32,321 nucleotides of DNA from DATBGO01 sp050011895. Lineage in GTDB: Bacteria; Actinomycetota; Actinomycetes; Streptosporangiales; Streptosporangiaceae. The stretch lies in assembly GCA_050011895.1 (NCBI GenBank), contig JBEKIF010000066.1, positions 1 through 32,321 of the forward strand. The letters run 5' to 3'. Both the position numbers and the translations under genes were made by a program. Under the pieces are notes generated by a model, which saw nothing but the letters and a program-made list of their open reading frames with translations, was not told where the DNA came from and did not search any database. This document shows, piece after piece, positions 1 through 8,179 of this stretch (its first letter is position 1; each line of letters opens with the position of its first letter).

Positions 1-1
1 G

Positions 2-367
2 GCACAGCGCGCCGCCGACTCGGCCGCGGCCGCCACGGCGCTGCGGCTCGCCGTCCACGCCGACCCGGCCTTCGGGCTCGCCGTCGCCGACCTCGACGCC
101 ATCACCGGAACGGCGAGCCAAATTCCCAGTCACCAGCAGATGAACTGGGAGCGCCACCACATCGAAGTGGTCGCCGCCGCAGCCACCGGCAATGCCAGGC
201 GAGCAGCTGACCTGCTCCGCGAACACCTCGCCAGCGTCGGCTGCGACCCTCTCGCCTTCCGCATCGCCGCCATGCTCCGACAAGCCGCGGGAAAGAACGA
301 CGACTTCGAGGACCTATCCAGCCAGCTTCCTGGTTGCCACACAACCCCATGGCCGTGCCTGCCATGA
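2..367 (+). CDS. TPR-like protein, C-terminal part (5' end outside window), probably truncated
   Basis: The reading frame is open from the first bases of the window to a TGA at 365-367, so the start lies upstream. The visible 121 residues have the rhythm of a tetratricopeptide protein: an alanine-rich helix, then 'ADPAFGLAVADL', then 'WERHHIEVVAAAATGNARRA' and 'LREHLASVGCDPLAF'. This resembles the TTC38-like TPR proteins common in actinomycetes. In that family, as I know it, several hundred residues follow this region. Here the protein ends about 35 residues later in a Cys/Pro-rich tail unlike a TPR, which suggests a truncated or decayed gene. The family call is by pattern only and no catalytic function can be inferred. 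Confidence 0.5.
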   Translation, partial: AQRAADSAAAATALRLAVHADPAFGLAVADLDAITGTASQIPSHQQMNWERHHIEVVAAAATGNARRAADLLREHLASVGCDPLAFRIAAMLRQAAGKNDDFEDLSSQLPGCHTTPWPCLP

Positions 368-443
368 CCGCCAGCCAGCCTCCAGCGACAACCCAGCACT
401 CCGAACAGGAAACCCACGGCACATCGCACGAAGGGATCAGGCC

Positions 444-1136
444 ATGACAACACCAGCGACCGTTTCTGCAAGAGATCAGGAGCGACCCGTCGCTCACCGA
501 AGGACCGCCGTGGTGGTGGGAGTGCTGTTCCTCTCGTTCACGGTCACCTTCTTCATCGGTAACACGCTGATCCATTCGTATTTCTCCAGCGCAGCCAAGT
601 CCGCCGGCACCCTCATCAGCGGCGTGCTGCTGATCGGCCTCAGCGGCCTGGCCGACGCTGCGGTCGGTCTGGCCATGCGCCCGGTCCTGAGGCCCTGCGC
701 ACCGGTGCGCTCCCAGGCCTACTTCATGCTGAGAGTGGCGGAGGGCCTCGCGGTCGTGGCGGCGTGCGCGTACTTCCTGACCAGCCGCAGTCAGTGGCAC
801 GACTACGCGCTGCCCGCCTACGCGCTCTCCGCCGTGGCCGGGCTCGTCCTGACGCCGGTCTTGCTGACGTCGAGGCTCGTGCCGCGGAGCCTGTCCGTGC
901 TGGGCATCGTCGGCTACGCGTTGCTCCTGGCCGGGGTCGTCTGCGATCTGCTCGGGATCGCCGACATCGGCTGGCACGTATCCCCCGCCGGAATCGTGTT
1001 CCTTGCCCCCGGCGGCCTGTTCGAGCTCTTGTTCCCGCTCCTGCTGATCGTCCGGGGCTTTTCCGCTGGAAGCCGGGCCCGCCCCATGTCCGTTCGCACG
1101 GGCAGTGCCCGGCACCGGGACGTTAAGGCCGCCTAG
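444..1136 (+). CDS. DUF4386-type integral membrane protein
   Basis: This 230-residue protein has about six hydrophobic segments: residues ~25-45, ~55-80, ~95-110, ~120-140, ~150-172 and ~185-208. The order and the loop content ('LSGLADAAVGLAMRPVL') match the DUF4386 family of uncharacterised membrane proteins. I chose ATG 444 because 'cgaagggatc' just upstream is a reasonable Shine-Dalgarno and because the frame upstream back to 192 is not protein-like. The last ~20 residues are basic and probably cytoplasmic. It stands alone, with 76 bp to the gene before and over 500 bp to the one after. The biochemical role of the family is unknown; proteins like this often sit near regulators or oxidoreductases. 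Confidence 0.72.
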   Translation: MTTPATVSARDQERPVAHRRTAVVVGVLFLSFTVTFFIGNTLIHSYFSSAAKSAGTLISGVLLIGLSGLADAAVGLAMRPVLRPCAPVRSQAYFMLRVAEGLAVVAACAYFLTSRSQWHDYALPAYALSAVAGLVLTPVLLTSRLVPRSLSVLGIVGYALLLAGVVCDLLGIADIGWHVSPAGIVFLAPGGLFELLFPLLLIVRGFSAGSRARPMSVRTGSARHRDVKAA

Positions 1137-1673
1137 GAGAAAACCCGGCGCGGCACCGCGGGCACTGGTCACGGTGGCAGCTCACACGAAGGGACCGCCC
1201 CCATGCTTCTAACTCTTCCCCCAGCGCCCCCCGGGTGCTCGGCGACTTCGGGCCATTCCCCAGCCCAGGGCCGGGCCGGTGACCTGGCAGGATCCGCTAC
1301 TGGCGGTTATGAAAGCGTGCCGTGCTGCTGCCTGGCCATTGTCTCGCCAGCGTCCCGGCCGTACCGTCTTGAGCAGAATGTGATAATCGCCACCTGCGTC
1401 AAGCGAGATCAACTTTCTTCCTGCTGCTCTGGGCCTCGGCGGCGCCTAGTGCGCAGCCAAGCCGAGGTGGCCCATGGCGCATCAGCCGAGCATCAGCATC
1501 AGGTCTTCGCGGGAACTGCGCACCTCCCTAGTCGGCGTCTACCACTACGCGCCGCGCCCCGACGTTACGTCGGGCTCACCGACACCTATCCGCCGCTCCG
1601 GCTGGCGGCCCGAGATAGCCAGGGCGCAGAAGCCACCGCGCCCTTCACCCGGTATCGACCGAGAGGGACGACC
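1137..1673. other. Intergenic stretch with no supported gene
   Basis: These 537 bases carry an open frame that runs into the downstream oxidoreductase, but its translation is Ser/Arg/Pro-rich, changes character abruptly at 1674, and has no recognisable domain. An ATG at 1203 has a purine-rich stretch 'cgaaggga' before it, like the one before the DUF4386 gene, but no coherent product follows. I see no RNA gene and no clear terminator here; it probably holds the promoter of the oxidoreductase. Confidence 0.5.
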
Positions 1674-2741
1674 ATGAATACGCCGACAGGCCCGCCCGCG
1701 CAGTCTGAGACGCGTGCCGGGGGTGGCAGCGGGGGCGCGCCGCCAGCGCCGCCGCGGCAGACGATGCAGGCGATCGTGCTGGCCGGATACGGCTCCGCCG
1801 ACGTACTACGCCGCGCAGAGATCGACAAGCCGGTAATCGGAGATGACGAGGTCCTGATCCGCGTCCAGGCCGCCGGCCTCGACCGGGGCACCTGGCACCT
1901 GATGACCGGCAAGCCGTACCTGATCCGCCTGGTATCCGGCCTGCGCACCCCCAAGAGCCCTGTTCCCGGACTCGACGTTGCCGGCACGGTCGTTACCACC
2001 GGCGCAGCCGTGACCAGGTTCAAGCCCGGCGACGAGGTCTTCGGCATCAGCAAAGGCTCCTTCGCGGAGTACGCGCCAGCCCGCCAGGACAAGCTCGTCT
2101 CCAAGCCCGCGAACCTGTCCTTGGAGCAGGCCGCAGCCGTCGCGGTCTCCGGGCTCACCGCGCTGCAGGGGCTGCGCGACGCCGGTCACCTCCAGCAAGG
2201 CCAGCACGTGCTGATCATCGGCGCCTCGGGCGGCGTCGGCACCTTCGCCGTCCAGATCGCCAAGGCCCTCGGAGCGGAAGTCACCGGCGTATGCAGCACT
2301 GCAAAGACCGGCCTGGTCGCCTCGATCGGCGCCGACCATGTCATCGACTACACCAAAAACGACTTCGCGGATGGCACCCAGCGCTATGACCTCCTCCTCG
2401 ACCTCGCCGGCAACACGCCGCTTCCGCGGCTCCGCCAGGCACTGACGCCGGCCGGAACGCTCGTCATCGTCGGCGGCGAAGACGCCGGCCGTTGGACCGG
2501 CATGGGCCGCCAGGTGCGGGCCATGGCACTGTCACCGTTCGTGCATCAGCGGCTCACCTCGCTGCTGTCCAGGCAGCGCCAGGCTGACCTTGAGCATCTC
2601 GCCCAGCTCATCGAGACTGGCAAGGTCACCCCGGTCATCGGCAAGACCTATCCGCTGCACCAGGCGCCCGACGCCATGCGTGACCTGGAAGCGGGACGCG
2701 CCCGGGGGAAGCTCGTCATCACGGTGACAGAGGCCGGGTGA
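1674..2741 (+). CDS. Zinc-independent medium-chain dehydrogenase/reductase (quinone-oxidoreductase type)
   Basis: The 355-residue product is an NADPH:quinone-oxidoreductase-like MDR. After ~30 low-complexity residues the catalytic fold begins at 'MQAIVLAGYGSADVL'. 'PVPGLDVAGTVVTTG' and 'FKPGDEVFG' are the MDR core signatures. The nucleotide-binding motif is 'LIIGASGGVGTFAVQIAKALGAEV', followed by 'GADHVIDY'. The cysteine-rich structural zinc loop of alcohol dehydrogenases is absent, as in the QOR branch. Such enzymes reduce quinones or enones with NADPH in the cytoplasm; the substrate cannot be read from sequence. ATG 1674 is chosen for the 'gagaggga' Shine-Dalgarno. The MDR-type N-terminus is ~30 residues later than this start, so an internal start at the MQAIV methionine is possible. 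Confidence 0.85.
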   Translation: MNTPTGPPAQSETRAGGGSGGAPPAPPRQTMQAIVLAGYGSADVLRRAEIDKPVIGDDEVLIRVQAAGLDRGTWHLMTGKPYLIRLVSGLRTPKSPVPGLDVAGTVVTTGAAVTRFKPGDEVFGISKGSFAEYAPARQDKLVSKPANLSLEQAAAVAVSGLTALQGLRDAGHLQQGQHVLIIGASGGVGTFAVQIAKALGAEVTGVCSTAKTGLVASIGADHVIDYTKNDFADGTQRYDLLLDLAGNTPLPRLRQALTPAGTLVIVGGEDAGRWTGMGRQVRAMALSPFVHQRLTSLLSRQRQADLEHLAQLIETGKVTPVIGKTYPLHQAPDAMRDLEAGRARGKLVITVTEAG

Positions 2742-2848
2742 GCCGCCGCGTGCTCCTGCTCGCCGGACCGAATCCGCCACCCATGCTGTGAGACGTGATC
2801 ATCTACACCTCCACGGTCGCCGGCGGGCCGAACATGCCCGGTGGCCGG

Positions 2849-3169
2849 TCAGGCTCCGGCGTCCGCGAGTTCGGCAATGACCGCGGCATGGCACGGCTCC
2901 GGCGCGCACCAGCAGGCGAGCCTGCGCCCCCGAAGTTCTGGGAGCAGCGCCAGCAGATCGGCCCGTCCCAGCAGGTAGTGGCGGTATTTGGCCACGACAT
3001 CCTCTCGGCTGCCGTCTGGCCCGGGGCGGAACGGACTAGCCAGCGGCGAGGCAGGCAAATGCCAGCCGCCCCGGTGCATCGCCCGTCCCACGTAGACCAC
3101 GTCGGCGAAGCCAGGGTCGTCGCGATGTCCCTTGAGGTTCACGACGGTCGTAGCGCTCACACCCTTCAT
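2849..3169 (-). CDS. DUF4326 domain protein
   Basis: A 106-residue protein matching the small DUF4326 family: 'TTVVNLKG' at the start, a 'VVYVGRAMHRGGW' segment, 'GSREDVVAKYRHYL', and a C-terminal 'ELRGRRLACWCAPEPCHAAVIAELA' with the conserved Cys-Trp-Cys and Pro-Cys-His. The family is widespread in phages and actinobacteria and its function is unknown; the Cys/His cluster could bind metal. The usual 'WGNPF' core reads 'LASPF' here. ATG 3169 was taken, but a GTG two codons upstream and a GTG three codons downstream are alternatives. It lies 34 bp after the SGNH hydrolase gene on the same strand, so the two may be co-transcribed. Confidence 0.72.
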   Translation of the reverse strand: MKGVSATTVVNLKGHRDDPGFADVVYVGRAMHRGGWHLPASPLASPFRPGPDGSREDVVAKYRHYLLGRADLLALLPELRGRRLACWCAPEPCHAAVIAELADAGA

Positions 3170-3203
3170 TGTCACCAGCCGGGATGGTCATCGGCCGACA
3201 TGC

Positions 3204-3950
3204 CTATTCCGGCACCGCCTTGGCCAGGACATGTGCCCACTCGCGGTAGCCGGACTCTGACGGATGGAAACCGTCGGACGCGAATAGCTTGTCGGCCCGA
3301 GCCGTGGTGACGTTGATGGGCACGTAAGTGGCCCCGCACGCGGCTGAGACCTGGCTCATGGTCCGGTCCATCGCCCTTGCCTGGCGACCGAGGAGGAACC
3401 TGAGGGGCTGGGGGATCCCCGGTGCCCGGTGAACCGGCGGCAACCCCGACACGATGAGACGGGTACTCCCGTTCTCGCCGCGGAGGGCCCCGATGAGAGC
3501 CAGCAAGTCGCCTGCCCACGGCCGCAGCGCCCGGCGATCGAACAGGTCGTTGATCCCGACCGTCAGGACGGTGACGTCGAACGGCTCATGCCCGGCCGGG
3601 ACCAGCTCGGCAAGCACCGTACGCGCGGTCGCGCCGCCCTTGCCTCGCACCGTCCAGTTCACCGTGCCACCAAGCCGGCCGCTCATCTCCGCTGCGAGAA
3701 AGCCGGGCAGGGCGTGGGTATGCGCGCGGGCGCCCACCCCGGCCGCGGTGGATTCGCCGATCACCAGGAGGCGCCGATGGGGACCACCGTGGCCTGCCGT
3801 TCCGTGCGGGGGCCCGGACGCGCCAGGCAGCCGTGGCGCCCGGCGTACGGCCTGCCTGGCTTGCACGAGCAGCAACGGTGCCAGCAGCGCAACCAGGGCA
3901 CCCTGGTCGGCGCCCGCCGCCCGCCTCGCAGTCTCCCACGATTCAGACAT
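3204..3950 (-). CDS. SGNH/GDSL-family hydrolase
   Basis: The 248-residue product has the SGNH hydrolase blocks in order. Block I is 'LLVIGESTAAGVGA', where the nucleophile Ser sits in a GEST rather than GDSL setting. The oxyanion Gly is around 'GKGGATART'. Block III is 'TVLTVGINDLFD' with the conserved Asn, and block V is 'ASDGFHPSESGYREWA' with the catalytic Asp and His. Ahead of block I, a short hydrophobic segment ('LVALLAPLLLVQA') may be a signal anchor, so the enzyme probably works at or outside the membrane as an esterase or lipase; the substrate is unknown. ATG 3950 is chosen because a run of six G lies just upstream. An in-frame ATG at 3983 is possible. Positions farther upstream give Arg-rich, non-protein-like sequence. 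Confidence 0.83.
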   Translation of the reverse strand: MSESWETARRAAGADQGALVALLAPLLLVQARQAVRRAPRLPGASGPPHGTAGHGGPHRRLLVIGESTAAGVGARAHTHALPGFLAAEMSGRLGGTVNWTVRGKGGATARTVLAELVPAGHEPFDVTVLTVGINDLFDRRALRPWAGDLLALIGALRGENGSTRLIVSGLPPVHRAPGIPQPLRFLLGRQARAMDRTMSQVSAACGATYVPINVTTARADKLFASDGFHPSESGYREWAHVLAKAVPE

Positions 3951-4227
3951 CGCCCCCCGGTTCCTCGGTCCCCTCATCATCATGCCCACGGTCACCACGT
4001 TGTTCGCGGTGCGGCCGGCCCCCGCGGGCCAGCGATCTGACGGGCGCCTAGCACGGAAAGGCAGCACGGGCAGATCGCGCAGTACGCTGGTCCTTCGCAC
4101 CCCGCGCGCTGTCCTGGCTGACCTCGGCCGGAAGCGCGGCCAGGCCGAGCAAGCGTTCACCGCGCCGATGCCGTGCGGAATCGGGCCCGGGACTCGTCAG
4201 GGGAGGATGTGAGCGTCCCTGCTCCCT

Positions 4228-5505
4228 TTGAGGCCGTCACGCAACGGCGGTGGTGAGTCCTCCGGGAACGCGGCGCCAGGGTCGGTCGCCGCGATCGGCC
4301 GCCGCTGGCTGATGGCCGCCTTCGCCGCCTTCGCCGTGTACGCCGGTGTGGTTGCGCTGGTCAGCGGCATCGGCGTGCACCGGCAGTGGGCGGTCATCGC
4401 GGCACCCGCCTATCTCCTCGCCGCCGTGGCGGCCGCGTGGAAGCGCCGCGGACTGGAAATCAGCGTGCTGCTCGGCTTCGTTGGCGGTCTTGTCGCGCCG
4501 CTCACCTGGATGGCCGCCAGGCACAAGAGCCAGCGGGAGATGTGGGTGATCGTCCGCGGGGCCTTGATGCTCCTCCACCACGGCACTCCCTACGCCAGTT
4601 CCGCAGCACTGGCTGGTACGCAGAACCCGGACGCCTACAACCCGTACCTGCCGGTGATGGCGCTCTTCGGGTTGGCCCGCGCGCAGCTGGGCAACGGCTT
4701 GCTCACCGATCCCAGGATCTGGCTTGGCCTGGCGTTCGTCGGGGTCTTCGCGCTGGCCCTGCGCTGCGCAGGCGCGCGTGACATATGGCGCTGGACGGCT
4801 CTCGTGACCGCAACGCCGCTGGTCGCGTTCCCGCTGGCGGTGGGCGGGGACGATCTGCCGGTGATGGCGCTGATGTGCCTTGGCCTCGCGCTGCTCTGGA
4901 GGCCAGGCCGCCAGCCAAGCCCGGTTCTGGCCGGCCTGGCGCTCGGACTGGCGGCTGGCATGAAGGCGACCGCGTGGCCAGCGCTTGTGGTGGCCGTGGT
5001 GCTGGTCGCCGCCCGGGACGGCAGGCGCGCGGCAGCCAGGTTGGCGTTGACGGCGCTGGCGGTCTTGGCAGTCCTGGTGGGCCCGGTGGCCGCCGTGGAT
5101 CCGACCGCGCTCGTGGACAACACGATCTCTTTCCCGCTGGGCCTCTCCCATGTGAAGTCGGGCGCGGCCAGCCCACTGCCCGGCTACCTGCTCGCTCAGA
5201 CCGGGCATACCGGGCATTTGATCGCCGTGGGCCTCCTGGCGCTCGCTGGCCTGGCCCTAGCCGTGTCGCTGGTGGTCCGGCCGCCGAGGGACTGCCGTTC
5301 CGCCACCTGGCGGCTCATCATTGGCCTCGTACTGATGTTTGCCCTCGCGCCGGCCAGCCGGTTCGGCTACTTCATCTACCCGGTCGGCCTGTGGGTGTGG
5401 ATGCAAGTGTCCAGCCTTGGCGCGCGAGGCGCCTCGCCAGAGCTTGGGTCGCCAGAACCCGGGCCGCAAGATCGCCGGTCGGCACCGGATCCTGCGGTGA
5501 CCTAG
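4228..5505 (+). CDS. GT-C-type membrane glycosyltransferase (GT87/DUF2029-like)
   Basis: This 425-residue protein has ten or more hydrophobic helices. A long first loop contains 'WVIVRGALMLLHHGTPYAS' and 'NPDAYNPYLPVMALFGL', typical of polyprenyl-phosphate-sugar-dependent mannosyltransferases of the GT87/DUF2029 group. Later 'ALGLAAGMKATAWPALV' matches the conserved helix pair of that family. Such enzymes transfer hexoses from lipid carriers on the outer face of the membrane, for example onto envelope glycolipids. The start is uncertain. The frame begins at TTG 4228 without a good Shine-Dalgarno, while a good one ('ggggagg') precedes GTG 4209 in another frame that stops at 4256. The first ATG in frame is at 4312. 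It is followed, 92 bp on, by the large phosphatase-like membrane protein, probably as one unit. Confidence 0.72.
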   Translation: MRPSRNGGGESSGNAAPGSVAAIGRRWLMAAFAAFAVYAGVVALVSGIGVHRQWAVIAAPAYLLAAVAAAWKRRGLEISVLLGFVGGLVAPLTWMAARHKSQREMWVIVRGALMLLHHGTPYASSAALAGTQNPDAYNPYLPVMALFGLARAQLGNGLLTDPRIWLGLAFVGVFALALRCAGARDIWRWTALVTATPLVAFPLAVGGDDLPVMALMCLGLALLWRPGRQPSPVLAGLALGLAAGMKATAWPALVVAVVLVAARDGRRAAARLALTALAVLAVLVGPVAAVDPTALVDNTISFPLGLSHVKSGAASPLPGYLLAQTGHTGHLIAVGLLALAGLALAVSLVVRPPRDCRSATWRLIIGLVLMFALAPASRFGYFIYPVGLWVWMQVSSLGARGASPELGSPEPGPQDRRSAPDPAVT

Positions 5506-5597
5506 ATGGGCCCCTCGACCGCCTCCGGCTCTGGCCTGTGCCCGGCCCGGGCCGAAAGCGGATTCGCGGCTAATGCCGCCCGGATACGGTTGGCGGG

Positions 5598-8075
5598 ATG
5601 AGGAAGACGCTGGCCGGAGCGCTGCTGCTTGGCGCAGCCTTTGGTGCAGCCTTGTCAGCAGGCCCGGCGGTCCTGGCGAGTCCGGCGAGCCCGGCCCTGG
5701 CAAGCACCGCCGCGACGGGCACCGCCGCGACGGGCGTGACCGGCTCGACGTCCCGTCCCGTGGTTCTCGTAGGTATCCCCGGCCTGCGCTGGAACGACGT
5801 GTCGGCTTCGGCGACGCCCACGCTCTGGCGGCTGGCCGAGCGGGGCTCGGTGGGGACGCTCGTGGTCCACACGATCATGCCACGCACCTGCCCGGCGGAT
5901 GGATGGCTGACTTTGAACGCAGCTGCCCGCGCCAGTGTGCCGCATACGGGCTCAGGACCGTGCCCGCAGCCCGACGTTGTCATCCGGCAGTACGCGGCCG
6001 GATCGGCGTCCGCGCAGGAAACGCCGGTGGCGGCCGAGGTGCCGTCCATGCCTTCTCTGGTCCGGTACAACGGGCAATTCCACTACAGCCCGGACTGGGG
6101 ACTGCTCAGGTCCGCAGCCGGCACAGGCCAGTGCGCCACCGCGATCGGCCCGGGCGCCGCGCTCGCCCTTGCCGGCCCGGCCGGAGACGTGCCGGGTTAC
6201 CTGCCGTCAGCATCGGCGGCCAGCCGCTCGACATTCGCACGGTGCCCATTGACCGCCGTGAGTCTAGGCGCCATCCCGGCGCCCTCCGGATCCGGTGCGG
6301 CCGCGGACAGTGCGACGGCGGTCCGTGCGGCGGCGGTCCGGGTGGATGATCAGGCTCTCGGCCGGATCGTCGCGGAACTGCCCGCAAGCGCGACGACGGT
6401 TGTTTTCGCGCCGGGCGACGACACGGCCCCGCACCTGCGGCTGATAGTAGTTGACGGTCCCGGATACGTAGCGGGCCTGCTCGAAAGTGCCTCCACCCGT
6501 CAGCCGGGCATTATCCAGCTCACCGATATCACTCCCACTGTGCTGCGCTGGCGCGGCCAGCGAGTTCCGTCGAGCGCGGTTGGCTCGCAGCTGCAGCGCG
6601 CTGACCGGGGCAGCCTGGCGGCCGAGATTCGCACCCTGCGCGGCCAGGACACGTCCGCGCAGGTCTACCGCGCCACATTCGGCTGGTTCTTCGCCATCTT
6701 CGTCGTCGCCGAAGTGGTCTTCTTTGGCCTGCTCGCCGTGTTGTTGCGGGGTCGGCAGCAAGAGCGGCGCAGGCGCCGGTGGGCAATTGCCAGGGTGGCC
6801 GGCGTCGTCGCGGGCTCGGTCCCGGCGGGCTCATTCCTGGCCAGTCTGGTTCCATGGTGGCTGCTGCCGCACCCGGCGGTGCTGCTGTACTCGCTCACCG
6901 GCGCCTGGGCCATCGTGATAGCCGCGATCGCGCTGGCCGGGCCCTGGCGGCGCGATCCGTTCGGTCCTCCAGGGGCGGTCGCCGCCCTCACTTTGGCGAT
7001 CATCGCGCTGGACGTGATGACCGGATCCCGCCTGGAACTCGGCACCCCGTTCGGCCTGTCGGTGCTCCTCGGCGGCCGGTTCTATGGCGCGGACAACAAT
7101 ACGATCGGGATTTACGGCGCCGCGGGAATACTGTGCAGCGCCTGGCTCGCCGGTATGGTGCTGTGGTCAGCGAGACGACGGCATAGCACGAGCCGGTCCG
7201 CCGAAGGGAGCCCATCGCGCGACGCGAGCCGATCGTCCGAGGCAAGCCGAGGGTCCGAGGCGGGACGGTCATTGGTAAGCCGATCGTCCGAGGTGAACGG
7301 GTGGGCAGGCTCGGGCGGGTGGGGTGGGGTACGGGGACGGGCGGTCCTCGTCGTATCAGCGGTAGCGCTGTTCGCCGTGATCGCTTCGGGCTGGCCGGGG
7401 TTCGGTGCCAAGGTCGGCGGGACGATCGCAATGGTTCCGGGCTTCACCCTGCTGATCATGGCCGTCGCCAACGTGCGGCTCAGCGCGCGGCGGGCCGTCA
7501 TCGTCGCGCTCAGCGGCATCGCGCTCTTCGCCGTGTTCGCGCTGGTCAACTACTTCGTCCCGGTAACCGGTCACTCCGACATCGGTGCCTTCGCCGGCCA
7601 GGCGCTGCATGGCGGGGCAGGCGGCACCTTGCAGCGCAAGATAAGTACCAACATCGGCTCGCTCACCACGACTCCGTATAACTTCCTGATCCCGCTGATC
7701 GTGGTCGGGCTCGGCCTGCTGCTGCTGTGGCCGGACCGAGTTACGGGCGGGGTGCTGCCGCGGGCCTGGCAGACGGTGCCGCTGCTGAAAATCAGTTTCG
7801 TCACGATCTGGATCATGGCGATACTCGGCTGGTTCGCGGAGGATTCCGGTGTCGGCGTGCCCGGGTCTACGCTCCCGTTTGTGCTGCCGCTTGCCATCTC
7901 GATCGTGGCCGCCGCCGCGCTTGCCGACGACAAGGCGCCTACGGAGCCCACCGCGGCGCCTACGGAGCCCACCGCGGCGCCTACGGAGCCCGCTGCATCG
8001 CCTGCAGAGCCTGCTGGCCCGCATGCCGCAGCCAACAGGACCGCTACCGGAGCCGGCCACCCCCTGGATGACTGA
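5598..8075 (+). CDS. Large membrane protein with degenerate alkaline-phosphatase-like extracytoplasmic domain
   Basis: The 825-residue product starts with a signal peptide (basic 'MRKTL', hydrophobic core to ~residue 30). It is followed by a ~300-residue extracytoplasmic domain and, from ~residue 355, at least eight membrane helices. The N-terminal domain looks like a decayed alkaline phosphatase/sulfatase fold: 'PVVLVGIPGLRWNDV', 'TPTLWRLAERGSVGTLVV', 'CPADGWLTLNAAARA' and near its end 'GIIQLTDITPTVL'. The usual first metal-binding Asp after 'VG' is missing. Between helices there is a Ser/Arg-rich loop (~residues 530-570), and the C-terminal tail has three 7-residue Pro-Thr-Glu-rich repeats. 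It sits between two membrane glycosyltransferase genes, so a role in building or exporting an envelope glycan is inferred. No enzymatic activity can be claimed. Confidence 0.7.
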   Translation: MRKTLAGALLLGAAFGAALSAGPAVLASPASPALASTAATGTAATGVTGSTSRPVVLVGIPGLRWNDVSASATPTLWRLAERGSVGTLVVHTIMPRTCPADGWLTLNAAARASVPHTGSGPCPQPDVVIRQYAAGSASAQETPVAAEVPSMPSLVRYNGQFHYSPDWGLLRSAAGTGQCATAIGPGAALALAGPAGDVPGYLPSASAASRSTFARCPLTAVSLGAIPAPSGSGAAADSATAVRAAAVRVDDQALGRIVAELPASATTVVFAPGDDTAPHLRLIVVDGPGYVAGLLESASTRQPGIIQLTDITPTVLRWRGQRVPSSAVGSQLQRADRGSLAAEIRTLRGQDTSAQVYRATFGWFFAIFVVAEVVFFGLLAVLLRGRQQERRRRRWAIARVAGVVAGSVPAGSFLASLVPWWLLPHPAVLLYSLTGAWAIVIAAIALAGPWRRDPFGPPGAVAALTLAIIALDVMTGSRLELGTPFGLSVLLGGRFYGADNNTIGIYGAAGILCSAWLAGMVLWSARRRHSTSRSAEGSPSRDASRSSEASRGSEAGRSLVSRSSEVNGWAGSGGWGGVRGRAVLVVSAVALFAVIASGWPGFGAKVGGTIAMVPGFTLLIMAVANVRLSARRAVIVALSGIALFAVFALVNYFVPVTGHSDIGAFAGQALHGGAGGTLQRKISTNIGSLTTTPYNFLIPLIVVGLGLLLLWPDRVTGGVLPRAWQTVPLLKISFVTIWIMAILGWFAEDSGVGVPGSTLPFVLPLAISIVAAAALADDKAPTEPTAAPTEPTAAPTEPAASPAEPAGPHAAANRTATGAGHPLDD
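7935..7997 (+). repeat. Three 21-bp in-frame tandem repeats
   Basis: Units at 7935-7955, 7956-7976 and 7977-7997; the first two are identical and the third diverges at its end. They encode the repeated APTEPTA-type heptapeptide in the C-terminal tail of the 5598-8075 protein. Confidence 0.9.
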
Positions 8076-8098
8076 CTTTCGCCACTAGCCGGTTGCGT

Positions 8099-8160
8099 TC
8101 CATGATCGTGGTCGTCCGGATGGCCGGGGCGGGACGCCACCAGCCAACCACGATCATGGA
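8099..8160. terminator. 14-bp perfect inverted repeat between convergent genes
   Basis: The arms are 8099-8112 and 8147-8160, 'tccatgatcgtggt' and its exact reverse complement, separated by 34 bases. They lie between the stop of the rightward membrane-protein gene (8075) and the stop of the leftward glycosyltransferase gene (8180). A bidirectional terminator is the simplest reading, although there is no U-tract and the loop is large for an intrinsic terminator. A protein-binding site or a small mobile repeat is possible. Confidence 0.55.
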
Positions 8161-8179
8161 GCTGGGAGCCGAAGCGGTT

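Noticed and set aside
102..1172. 356-codon minus-strand open frame
   Set aside because: Gln/Arg/Gly-rich shadow of the DUF4386 gene on the other strand, with no Shine-Dalgarno or domain.
1203..1673. N-terminal extension of the MDR oxidoreductase to 1203
   Set aside because: The extension has no MDR character; a good Shine-Dalgarno and the family N-terminus support 1674 or slightly later.
5543..5554. 12-bp palindrome cggcccgggccg before the 5598 gene
   Set aside because: GC-only palindromes of this size are expected by chance at this base composition, and it has no loop to fold.
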